Source of the DNA: Paenibacillus pasadenensis DSM 19293
GTDB taxonomy: Bacteria; Bacillota; Bacilli; Paenibacillales; Paenibacillaceae
Assembly (NCBI RefSeq): GCF_000422485.1
Contig: NZ_AULW01000001.1
Location: forward strand, 496,001-560,000
Length of the DNA stretch: 64,000 bases
Direction: 5' to 3'
Each line of letters starts with the position of its first letter. Within the stretch, counting starts at the first letter, position 1. The position numbers and the translations under genes were made by a program. The notes beneath the pieces were generated by a model. That model ran no database searches, had not been told where the DNA came from, and saw nothing but the letters and a program-made list of their open reading frames with translations. Positions 16,306 through 25,042 of the stretch are shown here, one piece after another.

Positions 16306-16737
16306 ATGGACCCACATGCAGTCGAAACGATCGAAATGGAGCTGGCCCACCTGATCCGGCGCCTCATCGCGGAAACGACGTACCGCAAGAGCGGCGACAG
16401 CCTCGACCGCGCCGCCTATTTGCTGCTCGACCATATCGCCGGCAGCGGCTGGGCGTCGGTCAAGACGCTGGCCGAGGAGTTCCGGCTGGACAGCTCGACA
16501 ATCAGCCGCCAGACGGCCGCGCTCGAGAAGAAGGGCCATCTCGCGCGCAGGCCGGTGGAGAATGACCGCCGCGCTTATACGCTCGAGCTGACCGAGCTCG
16601 GCCGCCTGGAGCTGGAGCGGAACAAGCAGATGCGGACCGAGCGCGTCGGCGAGCTGCTGGAAGGCTGGACCGCGCAGGAGGTCGAGCAGTTCAGCCGCCT
16701 GCTCCAGAAGTTCGGCGAGTCCGTGTCGGAGGGCTAG
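16306..16737 (+). CDS. MarR-family transcriptional regulator
   Basis: A 143-residue winged-helix regulator. The winged helix core is ASVKTLAEEFRLDSSTISRQTAALEKKG (in two parts: recognition helix DSSTISRQTAAL), wing RRPVENDRRAYTLELTELG, flanked by the N- and C-terminal dimer helices. The start at 16306 follows AGGAGGAG. It is divergent from the CBS-domain gene, with two matching 13-bp palindromes between them, so it probably represses both. No Cys in a sensing position near the N-terminus, so an OhrR-type thiol switch is unlikely; the ligand is unknown. Confidence 0.9.
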   Translation: MDPHAVETIEMELAHLIRRLIAETTYRKSGDSLDRAAYLLLDHIAGSGWASVKTLAEEFRLDSSTISRQTAALEKKGHLARRPVENDRRAYTLELTELGRLELERNKQMRTERVGELLEGWTAQEVEQFSRLLQKFGESVSEG

Positions 16738-16867
16738 ATCGGCGGATCAGCCGGCGAGGCGGGCCTGCCGAGTCGGGTCGGCGGGTCTGCCGGCGAAGTC
16801 GCGTCCGCGAAGCGGGTCGGCGAGCCGGCCAATCAGGGCAGCTTGTCGGATCAGCCCGCGAGGCGGA

Positions 16868-19318
16868 TCAGCCCGCCTGGACGCGCTGCAGGCGCAGCGC
16901 GTTCAGCACGACCGAGACGGAGCTGAGCGCCATCGCCGCGCCGGCGACCCACGGCTCCAGCAGGCCGGCGGCCGCGACCGGGATGCCGAGCGAGTTGTAG
17001 CCGAGCGCCCAGAACAGGTTCTGGCGGATGTTGGCCATCGTCTTGCGGCTCATCCGGATCGCTTCCGGGATGCTGCGCAGGTCGCCGCGCATGAGCGTCA
17101 CGTCGGCCGCCTCCAGGGCGACGTCCGAGCCGGTGCCGACCGCCATGCCGATGTCGGCCGTGGCGAGCGCCGGCGCGTCGTTGATGCCGTCGCCGACCAT
17201 CGCTACGACGCGGCCTTCGCGCTGCAGGCGGCTCACCTCGTCCGCCTTGCCCTCCGGCAGCACCTCGGCCCTGACCTCCTCGATGCCGGCCTGGGCGGCG
17301 ATCGCCCGGGCCGTGCGCTCGTTGTCTCCGGTCATCAGGATGACGCGCAAGCCCATCTCCTTCAGCTTCGCCACGGCTTCGCCCGAGCTCGGCTTGATCG
17401 TGTCGGCGACGGCGACCAGCCCGGCGTAGCGGCCGTCGACGGCGACGAGCATCGCCGTCTTGCCGTCCCGCTCCAGCGCCTCCATCTGCGGATGGGCGGC
17501 TGCGGCGTCCACGTCCTCGCGCTCCATCAGGCGGCGCGTGCCGACGAGCACGCGGCGGCCTTCGACCACCGCCTGGATGCCGTAGCCCGGGATCGCTTCA
17601 AAGGACGTCGGCTCCGGCAGCTCCGGCAGGTCGCGGCGGATGCCGGCGACGATCGCCTCGGCCAGCGGATGCTCGGAGCCGAGCTCCGCCGCTCCCGTCA
17701 GGCGCAGCAGCTCGTCGCGCTCCATCGCCGGCAGCACGTCGGTCAGCACCGGCTTGCCCTCGGTGACCGTGCCGGTCTTGTCGAGCACGATCGTATCGGC
17801 TTTATGCGTCTGCTCCAGATGCTCCCCGCCCTTGAACAGGATGCCGAGCTCCGCGGCGCGCCCGGAGCCCGCCATGATCGAGGTCGGAGTCGCCAGGCCG
17901 AGCGCGCACGGGCAGGCGATGACGAGCACGGCGATCGCGATCTCCAGCGCGCGGGCAAAGTCCCCCGGAGCGATCAGGAAGTACCAGATAAGTCCGGCCG
18001 CGAGCGCCGCCGCGACGACGATCGGCACGAAAATGCCGGAAATGCGGTCGGCGACCCGCTGAATCGGCGCCTTGGACCCTTGCGCCTGCTCGACGATGCG
18101 GACGATCTGCGCCAGCGTGGAGTCGCCTGCGGCCCGCGTCGAGCGGACGAGCAGCGCGCCGTTTTTGTTGATCGTCGCGCCAGTGACCGAATCTCCGGCC
18201 TGCTTGGAGACAGGCAGGCTCTCCCCCGTCAGCATCGACTCGTCGACGCTGCTGCTGCCGTCCTCGACGAGTCCGTCCACCGGAATCTTGTCGCCGGGGC
18301 GGACGCGCACGAGATCGCCGACGGCGACTTCCTCGAGCGGCACCGCGACATCCAGGCCGTCCCGCAGCACGGTCGCCGTCTTCGCCTGCAGGCCGATGAG
18401 CGACTTGATCGCCTCGGACGCGCGGCCCTTGGCCAGCGCCTCGAGCAGCTTGCCGGTCACGACGAGCGTGATGAGCACGGCGCTCGTCTCGTAGTAGAGC
18501 GACGGCGCGCCGTGATGCGCGCCGCCGCCGGCGAGCTGCCACTCGATCGTCAGGTACAGGCTGTAGAAATAGGCCGCCGACGTGCCGAGCGCGATGAGCA
18601 CATCCATGTTCGCCCCGCCGCTGCGCAGCGCGTTGAACGCCCCCCGGTAAAAAGGCGCCCCGATCACGAACTGCACCGGCGTGGCCAAGGCGAGCTGCAG
18701 CCACGGATTCATCAGCAGCGCCGGCACCGGCAGCCACGACAGGAAGCCGAAATGCGCCGCCATCGTGTACAGCAGCGGCAGCGAGAGCAGCGCCGAGACG
18801 GCGAGGCGCAGCGCCTGCCTTTTCAGCTCCTTGCGCTTGCGCGCCTCCGCCCCGCCCTCCTCCTGCTCCATCGGCAGCGCCTTGTAGCCGAGCTTCGCCA
18901 CCTTCTCCTGCATGTCGGCGAGGCCGACCTCGCCCGGAGCGTAGTCGACGCGCGCCGTCTCCATCGCAAAGTTCACCGTCGCCGAGGCGACGCCGGGCAT
19001 GCGGGAGAGCCCCTTCTCGATGCGCGCGGCGCAAGCGGCGCAGGTCATGCCCTCCAGCCGCAGCTGGATCGTATCGTTCGCCGTGCCGTAGCCCAGCTTC
19101 TTCACTTTATCCTCCAACGCTTCGCGGTCGACCTTGCCCGGATCGTAGACGACGCTCGCCTGCTCGGTCGCGAAATTGACGCTGGCCGCCGAAACGCCGT
19201 CCATCTTGCCCAAGCCCTTCTCGATGCGCGTCGCGCAGGCCGCGCAGGTCATGCCGGTCAGCTGCAGGACGGATTTATGCTCGCCCGACGGGGCCGTCGT
19301 TGAGTCTGTTCGAGCCAT
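16868..19318 (-). CDS. copA: Copper-exporting P1B-type ATPase
   Basis: An 816-residue copper pump. Two N-terminal heavy-metal-binding domains each carry GMTCAACA (Cys25/Cys28 and Cys93/Cys96). Eight membrane segments follow, with the actuator motif TGES, the transport motif [14 protein letters not shown] in TM6, the phosphorylation site DKTGT, the SEHPLAEAI motif, and [14 protein letters not shown]. It exports Cu(I) from the cytoplasm. The start at 19318 has GGAGGAG; the longer in-frame reading upstream crosses the promoter. No copZ or csoR lies next to it here. A G/C-rich inverted repeat on the promoter (19351-19377) probably provides copper control. Confidence 0.96.
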   Translation of the reverse strand: MARTDSTTAPSGEHKSVLQLTGMTCAACATRIEKGLGKMDGVSAASVNFATEQASVVYDPGKVDREALEDKVKKLGYGTANDTIQLRLEGMTCAACAARIEKGLSRMPGVASATVNFAMETARVDYAPGEVGLADMQEKVAKLGYKALPMEQEEGGAEARKRKELKRQALRLAVSALLSLPLLYTMAAHFGFLSWLPVPALLMNPWLQLALATPVQFVIGAPFYRGAFNALRSGGANMDVLIALGTSAAYFYSLYLTIEWQLAGGGAHHGAPSLYYETSAVLITLVVTGKLLEALAKGRASEAIKSLIGLQAKTATVLRDGLDVAVPLEEVAVGDLVRVRPGDKIPVDGLVEDGSSSVDESMLTGESLPVSKQAGDSVTGATINKNGALLVRSTRAAGDSTLAQIVRIVEQAQGSKAPIQRVADRISGIFVPIVVAAALAAGLIWYFLIAPGDFARALEIAIAVLVIACPCALGLATPTSIMAGSGRAAELGILFKGGEHLEQTHKADTIVLDKTGTVTEGKPVLTDVLPAMERDELLRLTGAAELGSEHPLAEAIVAGIRRDLPELPEPTSFEAIPGYGIQAVVEGRRVLVGTRRLMEREDVDAAAAHPQMEALERDGKTAMLVAVDGRYAGLVAVADTIKPSSGEAVAKLKEMGLRVILMTGDNERTARAIAAQAGIEEVRAEVLPEGKADEVSRLQREGRVVAMVGDGINDAPALATADIGMAVGTGSDVALEAADVTLMRGDLRSIPEAIRMSRKTMANIRQNLFWALGYNSLGIPVAAAGLLEPWVAGAAMALSSVSVVLNALRLQRVQAG

Positions 19319-19350
19319 CTCGCTTCTCCTCCAATGGTGATTCCTTGACT

Positions 19351-19377
19351 CCAATATACCCCCCACCCCTATATTGG
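19351..19377. promoter_or_regulatory. Candidate copper-responsive operator on the copA promoter
   Basis: Perfect arms CCAATATA (19351-19358) and TATATTGG (19370-19377) flank an 11-bp C-rich core. The repeat spans the whole spacer of the promoter TTGACC-17-TATATT (19381-19353, minus strand). TATA flanks with a C/G-run core resemble CsoR sites, although the core is not itself symmetric. Confidence 0.55.
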
Positions 19378-19578
19378 TCAAGAAGTAAATCCGCCATCAA
19401 TCGCCTATTTCCTTAGATTGGCTCCATGCCGGCGTCGATATGCGGCGGCATCGGAGGGCGTTGCGGGCCAGGCTGGCGCCGATCGGCGTCCTTGCGCCTC
19501 ATGGCTCCGCGCATCTTGAGCAGGAATCGGCAGCCGCGGCATCGAAAAGGGCTCGCAGACGAAAGGAGGCTCTGCCTC

Positions 19579-20472
19579 ATGCCTGCAGCGGTGACGGTTT
19601 TTGTCATGGATACCGGATTCGATCCGGACGCAGCCAAGGAATTTCCGCATGTCCGCCTGCACGCCGGCTTCAACATGAGCCGGCACGGCTCCCCGGACGA
19701 CAGCTCCGATCCGCATGGGCATGGCACGGCCGTCGCGCGCACGCTGCTCGAGGCTTGCGGGCCGGCGCCGATCCGGCTCGTGCCGGTCCGGCTGCTCGAT
19801 CGGCGAGGCGCGCTGTGGGAGCGCGGCCGGGTCGCCGACGCGCTTGAGCGCATCCTGCGCGAGCTGCCGGAGGGGCCGACGGTCGTCTGCGCCGCCTTCG
19901 GCGACGGCCGGCATCTGCTGCCGGACGAGCCGGACGGCCAGCCGGAGACGGCGGAGCGGATCCGCGAGCTGCGGCGGCGAGGCGTCGCTTTTGTCGCTGC
20001 GGCCGGCAATTTTTATGCTGCTGCGCGGCGGCAGCGTTGCTGGGGCATGTCCTGGCCGGCCAGCTGCCCGGACGCGGTCAGCGTCGGCGCAGCCGTTTGC
20101 GGGCGGAGCGAGGGGAGACGGGACGAGGCGGACGGTTGTGTGCAGGAGGCGGAGCGACTCGGCGAAGCGGACGGGGGCTTGCTGGAGGAGCGGCTGCGCG
20201 AAGCGGACGGGGGTGCGGCTGGCGGCTGGATGCTCGAGCCGAACAGCCAGCGAGCGCCGGCAGCATCGGCAGGCGGCGGCACGACGTTGTTCGCTCCCGC
20301 CCATCCGCCCGGGCATACGAGCGGCGCGGCAGCCTTCGCGGCCGGTCGGCTGGCAGCTCTTTGCAGCCGCTTTCCCGGCATCGGCGTGGACGAGCAGCTC
20401 GCATTGCTGCTGGCTGGCGCCGAATTCATTGCCGACGACGAAGGAAGCAGCCATTGGCCGCTGTTGTTATGA
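19579..20472 (+). CDS. Minimal S8 (subtilisin-type) serine peptidase without signal peptide
   Basis: A 297-residue protein with a complete subtilase catalytic set: Asp11 in VFVMDTGFDP, His48 in DPHGHGTAVA, oxyanion Asn144 in FVAAAGNFY and Ser248 in GHTSGAAAFAAG. There is no signal peptide or propeptide, so it is probably cytoplasmic. Between Asn144 and Ser248 lies an extra segment (about 175-215) with a duplicated LGEADGG/LREADGG element, rich in Glu/Asp/Gly, not part of the core fold. The serine motif is TSGAAA rather than the usual GTSMAAP, so activity should be checked. ATG at 19579 has AAAGGAGG 10 nt upstream; the ORF extends further but has no other good start. Substrate unknown. Confidence 0.8.
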   Translation: MPAAVTVFVMDTGFDPDAAKEFPHVRLHAGFNMSRHGSPDDSSDPHGHGTAVARTLLEACGPAPIRLVPVRLLDRRGALWERGRVADALERILRELPEGPTVVCAAFGDGRHLLPDEPDGQPETAERIRELRRRGVAFVAAAGNFYAAARRQRCWGMSWPASCPDAVSVGAAVCGRSEGRRDEADGCVQEAERLGEADGGLLEERLREADGGAAGGWMLEPNSQRAPAASAGGGTTLFAPAHPPGHTSGAAAFAAGRLAALCSRFPGIGVDEQLALLLAGAEFIADDEGSSHWPLLL

Positions 20473-20539
20473 GCCGTCGAATCCCTTGATCCGCTCCCGG
20501 CAAGGCGCCGATGGCTGGAGTCGAATGTTCATTTCGTGA

Positions 20540-20713
20540 GGGGGATCGGTCGCGACTTGGTTCTATCCGGAAAAAGTATGGCGGATTACGATTGGCTGGA
20601 CAACGGACGACGGAACCGAGCCATCGGACTCCTACCTCATTTATTTGAAGATTCTGTCGGTCGCCTTTTTGTTCATCGTATTGATGGGATGCCTGGCTTA
20701 TCTTTTCGACTAA
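20540..20713 (+). pseudogene. Possible remnant of a small membrane protein gene
   Basis: This frame encodes a short polar head (VWRITIGWTTDDGTEPSD) followed by one convincing transmembrane helix (ILSVAFLFIVLMGCLAYLF) and a TAA stop. No ATG, GTG or TTG precedes the helix in frame, so it is either a decayed gene or needs an ATT start. Base composition is lower in GC than the neighbours. Confidence 0.25.
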
Positions 20714-20785
20714 TGCACTTGGGTCGGCCGAATCTCCCGTCTCAGCCAGTACGGTAAGGCGCCCCGCCTCCTGCTCCATAACGCC

Positions 20786-20966
20786 AACGATACTCAGAGA
20801 CGCTATTTCGCTCAAAACGGCCATTCCGAAATTCTAACGATACTCACAGACGCTATCGGGCCGATTCCGCTGCACATCAACGTATTCCCAACCAATAGCG
20901 CTTCTCCGTATCGTTAAATTTCCAATCGCGCTCTTTTCGGGCCAATAGCGACTTGCAGTATCGTTA
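20786..20966. repeat. Four copies of an approximately 25-bp interspersed repeat, two direct and two inverted
   Basis: Core TAACGATACTC-N2-AGACGCTAT occurs at 20786-20807 and 20835-20862, and its complement (CCAATAGCG...GTATCGTTA) at 20892-20916 and 20939-20966. The direct pair faces the inverted pair, so the region can fold into long hairpins, as in REP/BIME-like elements. The rest of 20473-21273 is GC-rich low-complexity DNA (runs of CCGGCAG-type triplets) with no gene I can support. Confidence 0.7.
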
Positions 20967-21273
20967 GCTCCGGCAGCTCCAGCAGTTCCGGCAGTTCTCG
21001 CAGCCCGCCAGCGCCGACGGCCTCTGTCAGCACCCGCCAATCCCACCGGCAGCACCGCTAACCCCGCCAGCTCCGGCACTTCCGCCAACCCCGCCAGCCG
21101 GCACTTTTGCCCGTTCCGCCGCCAGCGCCTGCAGCCCGCTTTCCGCATCGGGCATCCCCCATCCGACCACCCGTCGGCGGATCTCGCCGCGCTTCCTCTC
21201 GCCCCAATCCCGCCCCGCTTTGGCGCTCCCTCCTCCCGGCAGGCCCCCCCTCGCTCCCGAACAAAATAAACCC

Positions 21274-21293
21274 GAGGCGGATCGCTCCGCCTC
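21274..21293 (-). terminator. Terminator of the P47-like cluster
   Basis: Stem GAGGCGGA with TCCGCCTC, loop TCGC, followed on the minus strand by GGGTTTATTTTG. It lies 72 nt past the stop of the 1217-residue gene. Short stem, imperfect T run. Confidence 0.55.
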
Positions 21294-21364
21294 AGGTCCA
21301 TTCCGCTCTATCGGCCTATCCTCTATCGGCCTCTCCCTCTCCTATCCGCCTATCCCGGCTCCCG

Positions 21365-24300
21365 TCAAAACGCCGGCTGATTGTTTTTCTGAACCGCGAT
21401 CACGTAGCCGATGTCTACCAGCATCGCGGCGGCCTTTTCCGCCGTGCTGACGCCGAGCAGGATCGTCTTCGTCTCGGGCTCGTCGTCCAGCACCGCGGCC
21501 GAGGCCAGCATCGATCCCGTATAGTCGAAGAAATTGTCGACCCACAGCAGCGACTCCGCCGTCTGCATGCCGCGCACGGCAGGATCGTCCGACTTGCGCT
21601 CCTCGTCGATCAGGATGCCGAACGCCGCCGTGCGCAGCACGGTGCGGACGCCGGTGCAGACGAGGTCGATCGCGGCATTGGCTTTGGCCAGCTTCTTGAA
21701 CGCGGCCGACTCCAGGTCGCTGTACGTTTTCGTCAGCGAGGCGAGCGCCGGCACGAGCGCCTTGGCCGACATGAAGGAGGAGATCGCGAGGTTCGTGTCG
21801 TCGATCGCCTCCACCGCGTCCCCGCGGGTCGTGCGCCGGCTCATCGCCTCGACTGCCGTGCCGATGCCTTGGACGGCGACGCCGAAAAACATCGCCGGCT
21901 TGGACGGCTTGGCGTCGTCGCTCGCCTGCTGGGCCCAGGCGTAGGCGGCGGCACCCGCCTTGAGGAAGGCTCCGATCAGCCCGCCGATCCAGCTGAACCG
22001 GTTCAGCGCCGAGAAGCCGGACTGCGCCGTGACGTTGCCGAAGGCGAGCGGCACGATCTCGCCCTTGGCGAGCGGCGCTTCGCCGACGATCAGCTTGTAG
22101 GCGATCGTCGCCGGCACGGCGAGCAGCAGCAGCATGCCGTCGATCAGCGAGAAGGAGGCGTCGACATGCGTGCCCGGCGCGACGAGCTCGACGAGCTTTT
22201 CCACGAACGGGAACCGGACTCTCGCGAACAAGGCGTCGCGCAGCGCCCCCATCAGCGCGTCCATCAGGTCGAGCGAGCGCAGCACGAGCGCCTGCAGCCC
22301 TTCGAGCAGCCCCTCCGCGACGTCGGCCGCCACGGCTGCCGCCGCATCGCGGAACGTCTCCAGCGACAGCGCCGACCGTCCCGGCAGCTTGCCGCTGAAC
22401 AGCGCCGACAGGTCCGCCTCGACGCGGTCCCAGGTGTCGATCAGCGCCTGCGCCTCGTCGGACACGAGCCCTTCGATGAACGTCTCCACCGCCTGGATCG
22501 TTTCCGCCGCCGGATCGGGCCCGTCGACATGCACGATCTCGCCGACCGCGTCGTCGAGCTTGCGGCGCACCCAGCTGACGACGCTGTTGCCGGTAATGGC
22601 GTCGATGAATTCCCGCACCGGAGACGCGGCCGCCTCCAGCTTGTCCTGAAGGCTCTCGCCCGGAGCCGGCGGGCTGGGCTGGAACGCCGCTCCCCCCTCC
22701 GGCCGCCAGCTGTCGAGCGCCAGCATCGCCGAGCGGAAGCCGCTCTCCACGGTCGGCTTGAGCGCGGAGATCCGGCTGCGCACGTAGCCGAGCGCGTCGT
22801 CGACCGCCTCCTTCATCGCGTCGCGGACGATCAGCACGTCCTCCCAGCTGAACAGGAACTTGAGGAACTGCCACACCTTGTCGAGCCCCGTCTCCACCTG
22901 CCGCCACAGCCAGCGGAAGAAGCCCGCCGCCTCCTCGAGGCAGCTCAGCACGAAGCGCTTGATCTTGCCGCCGAGCTCGCAGACGAAGTGCAGCGCGTCC
23001 TCCGCCTTGTGCAGCACGAACGTCCACGCCTCCTCCGCCCGATGAGCCAGTCCCTCGAAAAAGTCCGCGACCGTATGGCCGAGCTGGACGAAAAAGCTCT
23101 CCGCGCTCTCCGCCGCCTGCACGAGGCGTCCGATGACGCTGTCGTCCGCGGCCTGCACGCCGCCGCGGCCGTCGGCGACGATGCCCCAGCGGTAGCCGTC
23201 CGGCACGGACGAGGCGGAAAGGTCCGAGCGGTACGGGTCTCCGGCCGCGCTGCGCCGGATCGTCCACGAGCTGCCGCTCGGCCCGGCGGCGAGCTGCGCG
23301 CCTTGGCGCAGCGCGCTTGCGACGGCGTCGGCCTGTTCCGCGCCCGAGCCGGAGCGCCAGGCATCCGGCAGCAGCGGCTGCTCGCCGCCGGGCATGGCCA
23401 CCGTCGCCGAGCGCAGCTCCGCTCCGGTCAGGCTGGCGAACCGCTCCAGCGCGGCCGCCGCCGGCTGCAGGTCGAGATGGCCGTCCAGCCCGGCGACCGT
23501 CAGCCGATACGACGGCGGCGCCAGCGACTGGACGCGGCTGTACAGGCTGACGCCCCCGTCCGCGCCGGTGACGGCCTGCGCCGAGACTCCCGGGCCGATG
23601 AAGGCCGGGCGGCCGCCGATCAGGATGTTCGTCGGCGCGGACGCCTCGACCTGCACGGCGACGCCCAGGCGCGGCTCGCCGGTCGAAGGCTCGACGACGC
23701 GCAGCGTGACGGCGTAGCAGGTGGAGGCGATCATCGCGGCCGGATCCTGCACGCGCAGCTCCGTCTCCTGCCAGCTGCGGCCGTCCGCCGCCTGGGCGAT
23801 CAGCCCCGCTCCGCCGCCGGCGTACACCGCCAGCACGGACGAGCGCAGGCTGCCGTCGCCCATGGCCGGAGCCATTTCCAGCACGCCGGTCCGCACGAGC
23901 AGCGGCGCCAGCCAGCCGCCGCCCGCGTCCTGGGCGGCCGTCAGCAGGCCGCCGTCCTGCAGCAGGCACCAGACGCTCGTCGCCTTGCCGCCTGCGGATG
24001 GACGCTCGGCCAGGCACAGATCGGTCACGGCCGGCGCGGCCTCCGGCGGCACGACGACCGCCGGCGCGGCCTGGTCGGCGTTGTCCTGCTCGTCCGCCGT
24101 CAGCAGGCTGACGCCGCTGCCGCCGACGTACAGGTCGGTGCCGTCCGCTCCGGTCAGGCCCGTCTCCAGCAGGCGGGCTCCCGCCGGACAAGGCAGCGGC
24201 ACGACCGGCGGCACGGTCGCCGCATGGCCGGATGCGTCATAGTCGGGGAACGGCCGGAACATGAGCGTGTCGGTGCCGCTGCCGGTGCCGAGCACGTACA

Positions 24301-25018
24301 GGCCCGAGCCGTAGGTCGGATGCACGCCCGCCTCGAAGTCGTAGATCTCGTCCAGCGTCGTCGCCGGATTGAATACGAGCGCGTCGGCGAAGCCGGTTTT
24401 GCCGCCGCTGCGGAGCAGATAGAGCAGATCGCCCGCTCCCCCGTGTCCGGCCAGCACGGCCGTCCAGCTGCCGTCGCCCTCGTCCAGCACGCGGATCGCC
24501 TCGACGCGCCGCCCTTCCCTCGTCCCGCCGTCGGTCCAGATCAGCGTCTCCCAGGCGGTGGCGGCGCTGCTCAGGTTAAAGGCCGTCCAGATCCGGCTCG
24601 CGCCCGTACCGCCGGCCTCCTCCGTCGCGACCGCCAGCGCGATCCGGTCGTCCTCCGTCCACGCCGCGCCGATCGCCTGCACGCGGGGCGATCCGTCCGC
24701 CGTCCGTCCGGGCGTCAGGTCGATCGTCTGCCAGCCGTCGGGCGACTCGAGGTCGCGCCGCGCCAGGAACAGCTCGCCGTCCGTGCCGATGCTGAGCAGC
24801 ATCGGCAGCACGGCGCCGCCGCGATGATCCGGCAGCGAGACAATCCGCCGCTGGTACCGTCCGACCTCCGCCGGATCGGCGAGCGCCTCCGGTCCGAATA
24901 CGCGCGCCTGCTCATAGTGGTCGATAATGTCGGAGCTGACGGTGAAGCTCCACTCCTTGCCTGAAGCATCCTTTGCCGAGAACGCCTCCACGCGGGGCTG
25001 CTTGTCTGCCATATCCAT
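21365..25018 (-). CDS. Giant hypothetical protein (1217 aa): beta-propeller-like head, Ig-like domain, amphipathic helical body
   Basis: I do not recognise this protein as a named family. Residues about 30-430 are beta-rich with recurring blocks of the type DGELFLARRDL, GSWTAVLAG, GSGLYVLG, TDLYVGG, GSLRSSVLAVYAGG, suggestive of a beta-propeller. Residues about 435-510 resemble an Ig-like/carboxypeptidase-regulatory domain (LRVVEPSTGEPRLGVAVQVE, GADGGVSLYSRV). From about 620 the chain is helical, with a stretch packed with aromatic amphipathic helices (FFVQLGHTVADFFEGLAHRA, FFRWLWRQVETGLDKVWQFL) and later hydrophobic segments (LIDGMLLLLAVPATIAYKLI, FSWIGGLIGAFLKAGAAAYA) that could insert in membranes. 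There is no signal peptide. The gene follows the P47-like gene by 24 nt with ribosome site AAGGGAGAGG; ATG at 25018 or two codons later. Confidence 0.75.
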   Translation of the reverse strand: MDMADKQPRVEAFSAKDASGKEWSFTVSSDIIDHYEQARVFGPEALADPAEVGRYQRRIVSLPDHRGGAVLPMLLSIGTDGELFLARRDLESPDGWQTIDLTPGRTADGSPRVQAIGAAWTEDDRIALAVATEEAGGTGASRIWTAFNLSSAATAWETLIWTDGGTREGRRVEAIRVLDEGDGSWTAVLAGHGGAGDLLYLLRSGGKTGFADALVFNPATTLDEIYDFEAGVHPTYGSGLYVLGTGSGTDTLMFRPFPDYDASGHAATVPPVVPLPCPAGARLLETGLTGADGTDLYVGGSGVSLLTADEQDNADQAAPAVVVPPEAAPAVTDLCLAERPSAGGKATSVWCLLQDGGLLTAAQDAGGGWLAPLLVRTGVLEMAPAMGDGSLRSSVLAVYAGGGAGLIAQAADGRSWQETELRVQDPAAMIASTCYAVTLRVVEPSTGEPRLGVAVQVEASAPTNILIGGRPAFIGPGVSAQAVTGADGGVSLYSRVQSLAPPSYRLTVAGLDGHLDLQPAAAALERFASLTGAELRSATVAMPGGEQPLLPDAWRSGSGAEQADAVASALRQGAQLAAGPSGSSWTIRRSAAGDPYRSDLSASSVPDGYRWGIVADGRGGVQAADDSVIGRLVQAAESAESFFVQLGHTVADFFEGLAHRAEEAWTFVLHKAEDALHFVCELGGKIKRFVLSCLEEAAGFFRWLWRQVETGLDKVWQFLKFLFSWEDVLIVRDAMKEAVDDALGYVRSRISALKPTVESGFRSAMLALDSWRPEGGAAFQPSPPAPGESLQDKLEAAASPVREFIDAITGNSVVSWVRRKLDDAVGEIVHVDGPDPAAETIQAVETFIEGLVSDEAQALIDTWDRVEADLSALFSGKLPGRSALSLETFRDAAAAVAADVAEGLLEGLQALVLRSLDLMDALMGALRDALFARVRFPFVEKLVELVAPGTHVDASFSLIDGMLLLLAVPATIAYKLIVGEAPLAKGEIVPLAFGNVTAQSGFSALNRFSWIGGLIGAFLKAGAAAYAWAQQASDDAKPSKPAMFFGVAVQGIGTAVEAMSRRTTRGDAVEAIDDTNLAISSFMSAKALVPALASLTKTYSDLESAAFKKLAKANAAIDLVCTGVRTVLRTAAFGILIDEERKSDDPAVRGMQTAESLLWVDNFFDYTGSMLASAAVLDDEPETKTILLGVSTAEKAAAMLVDIGYVIAVQKNNQPAF

Positions 25019-25042
25019 CCCTCTCCCTTCTAAGGTCGCGCC

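Noticed and set aside
17492-19303. 603-codon plus-strand open frame opposite copA
   Set aside because: Arg/His-rich shadow frame without domains; copA is certain.
20426-20824. 132-codon minus-strand frame opposite the subtilase 3' end
   Set aside because: Overlaps the subtilase and repeat DNA, no ribosome site, no recognisable domain.
21107-24964. 1285-codon open frame on the plus strand
   Set aside because: It is the antisense shadow of the 1217-residue gene in GC-rich DNA: Arg/His/Ala/Gln-rich composition, no domains, no ribosome site.
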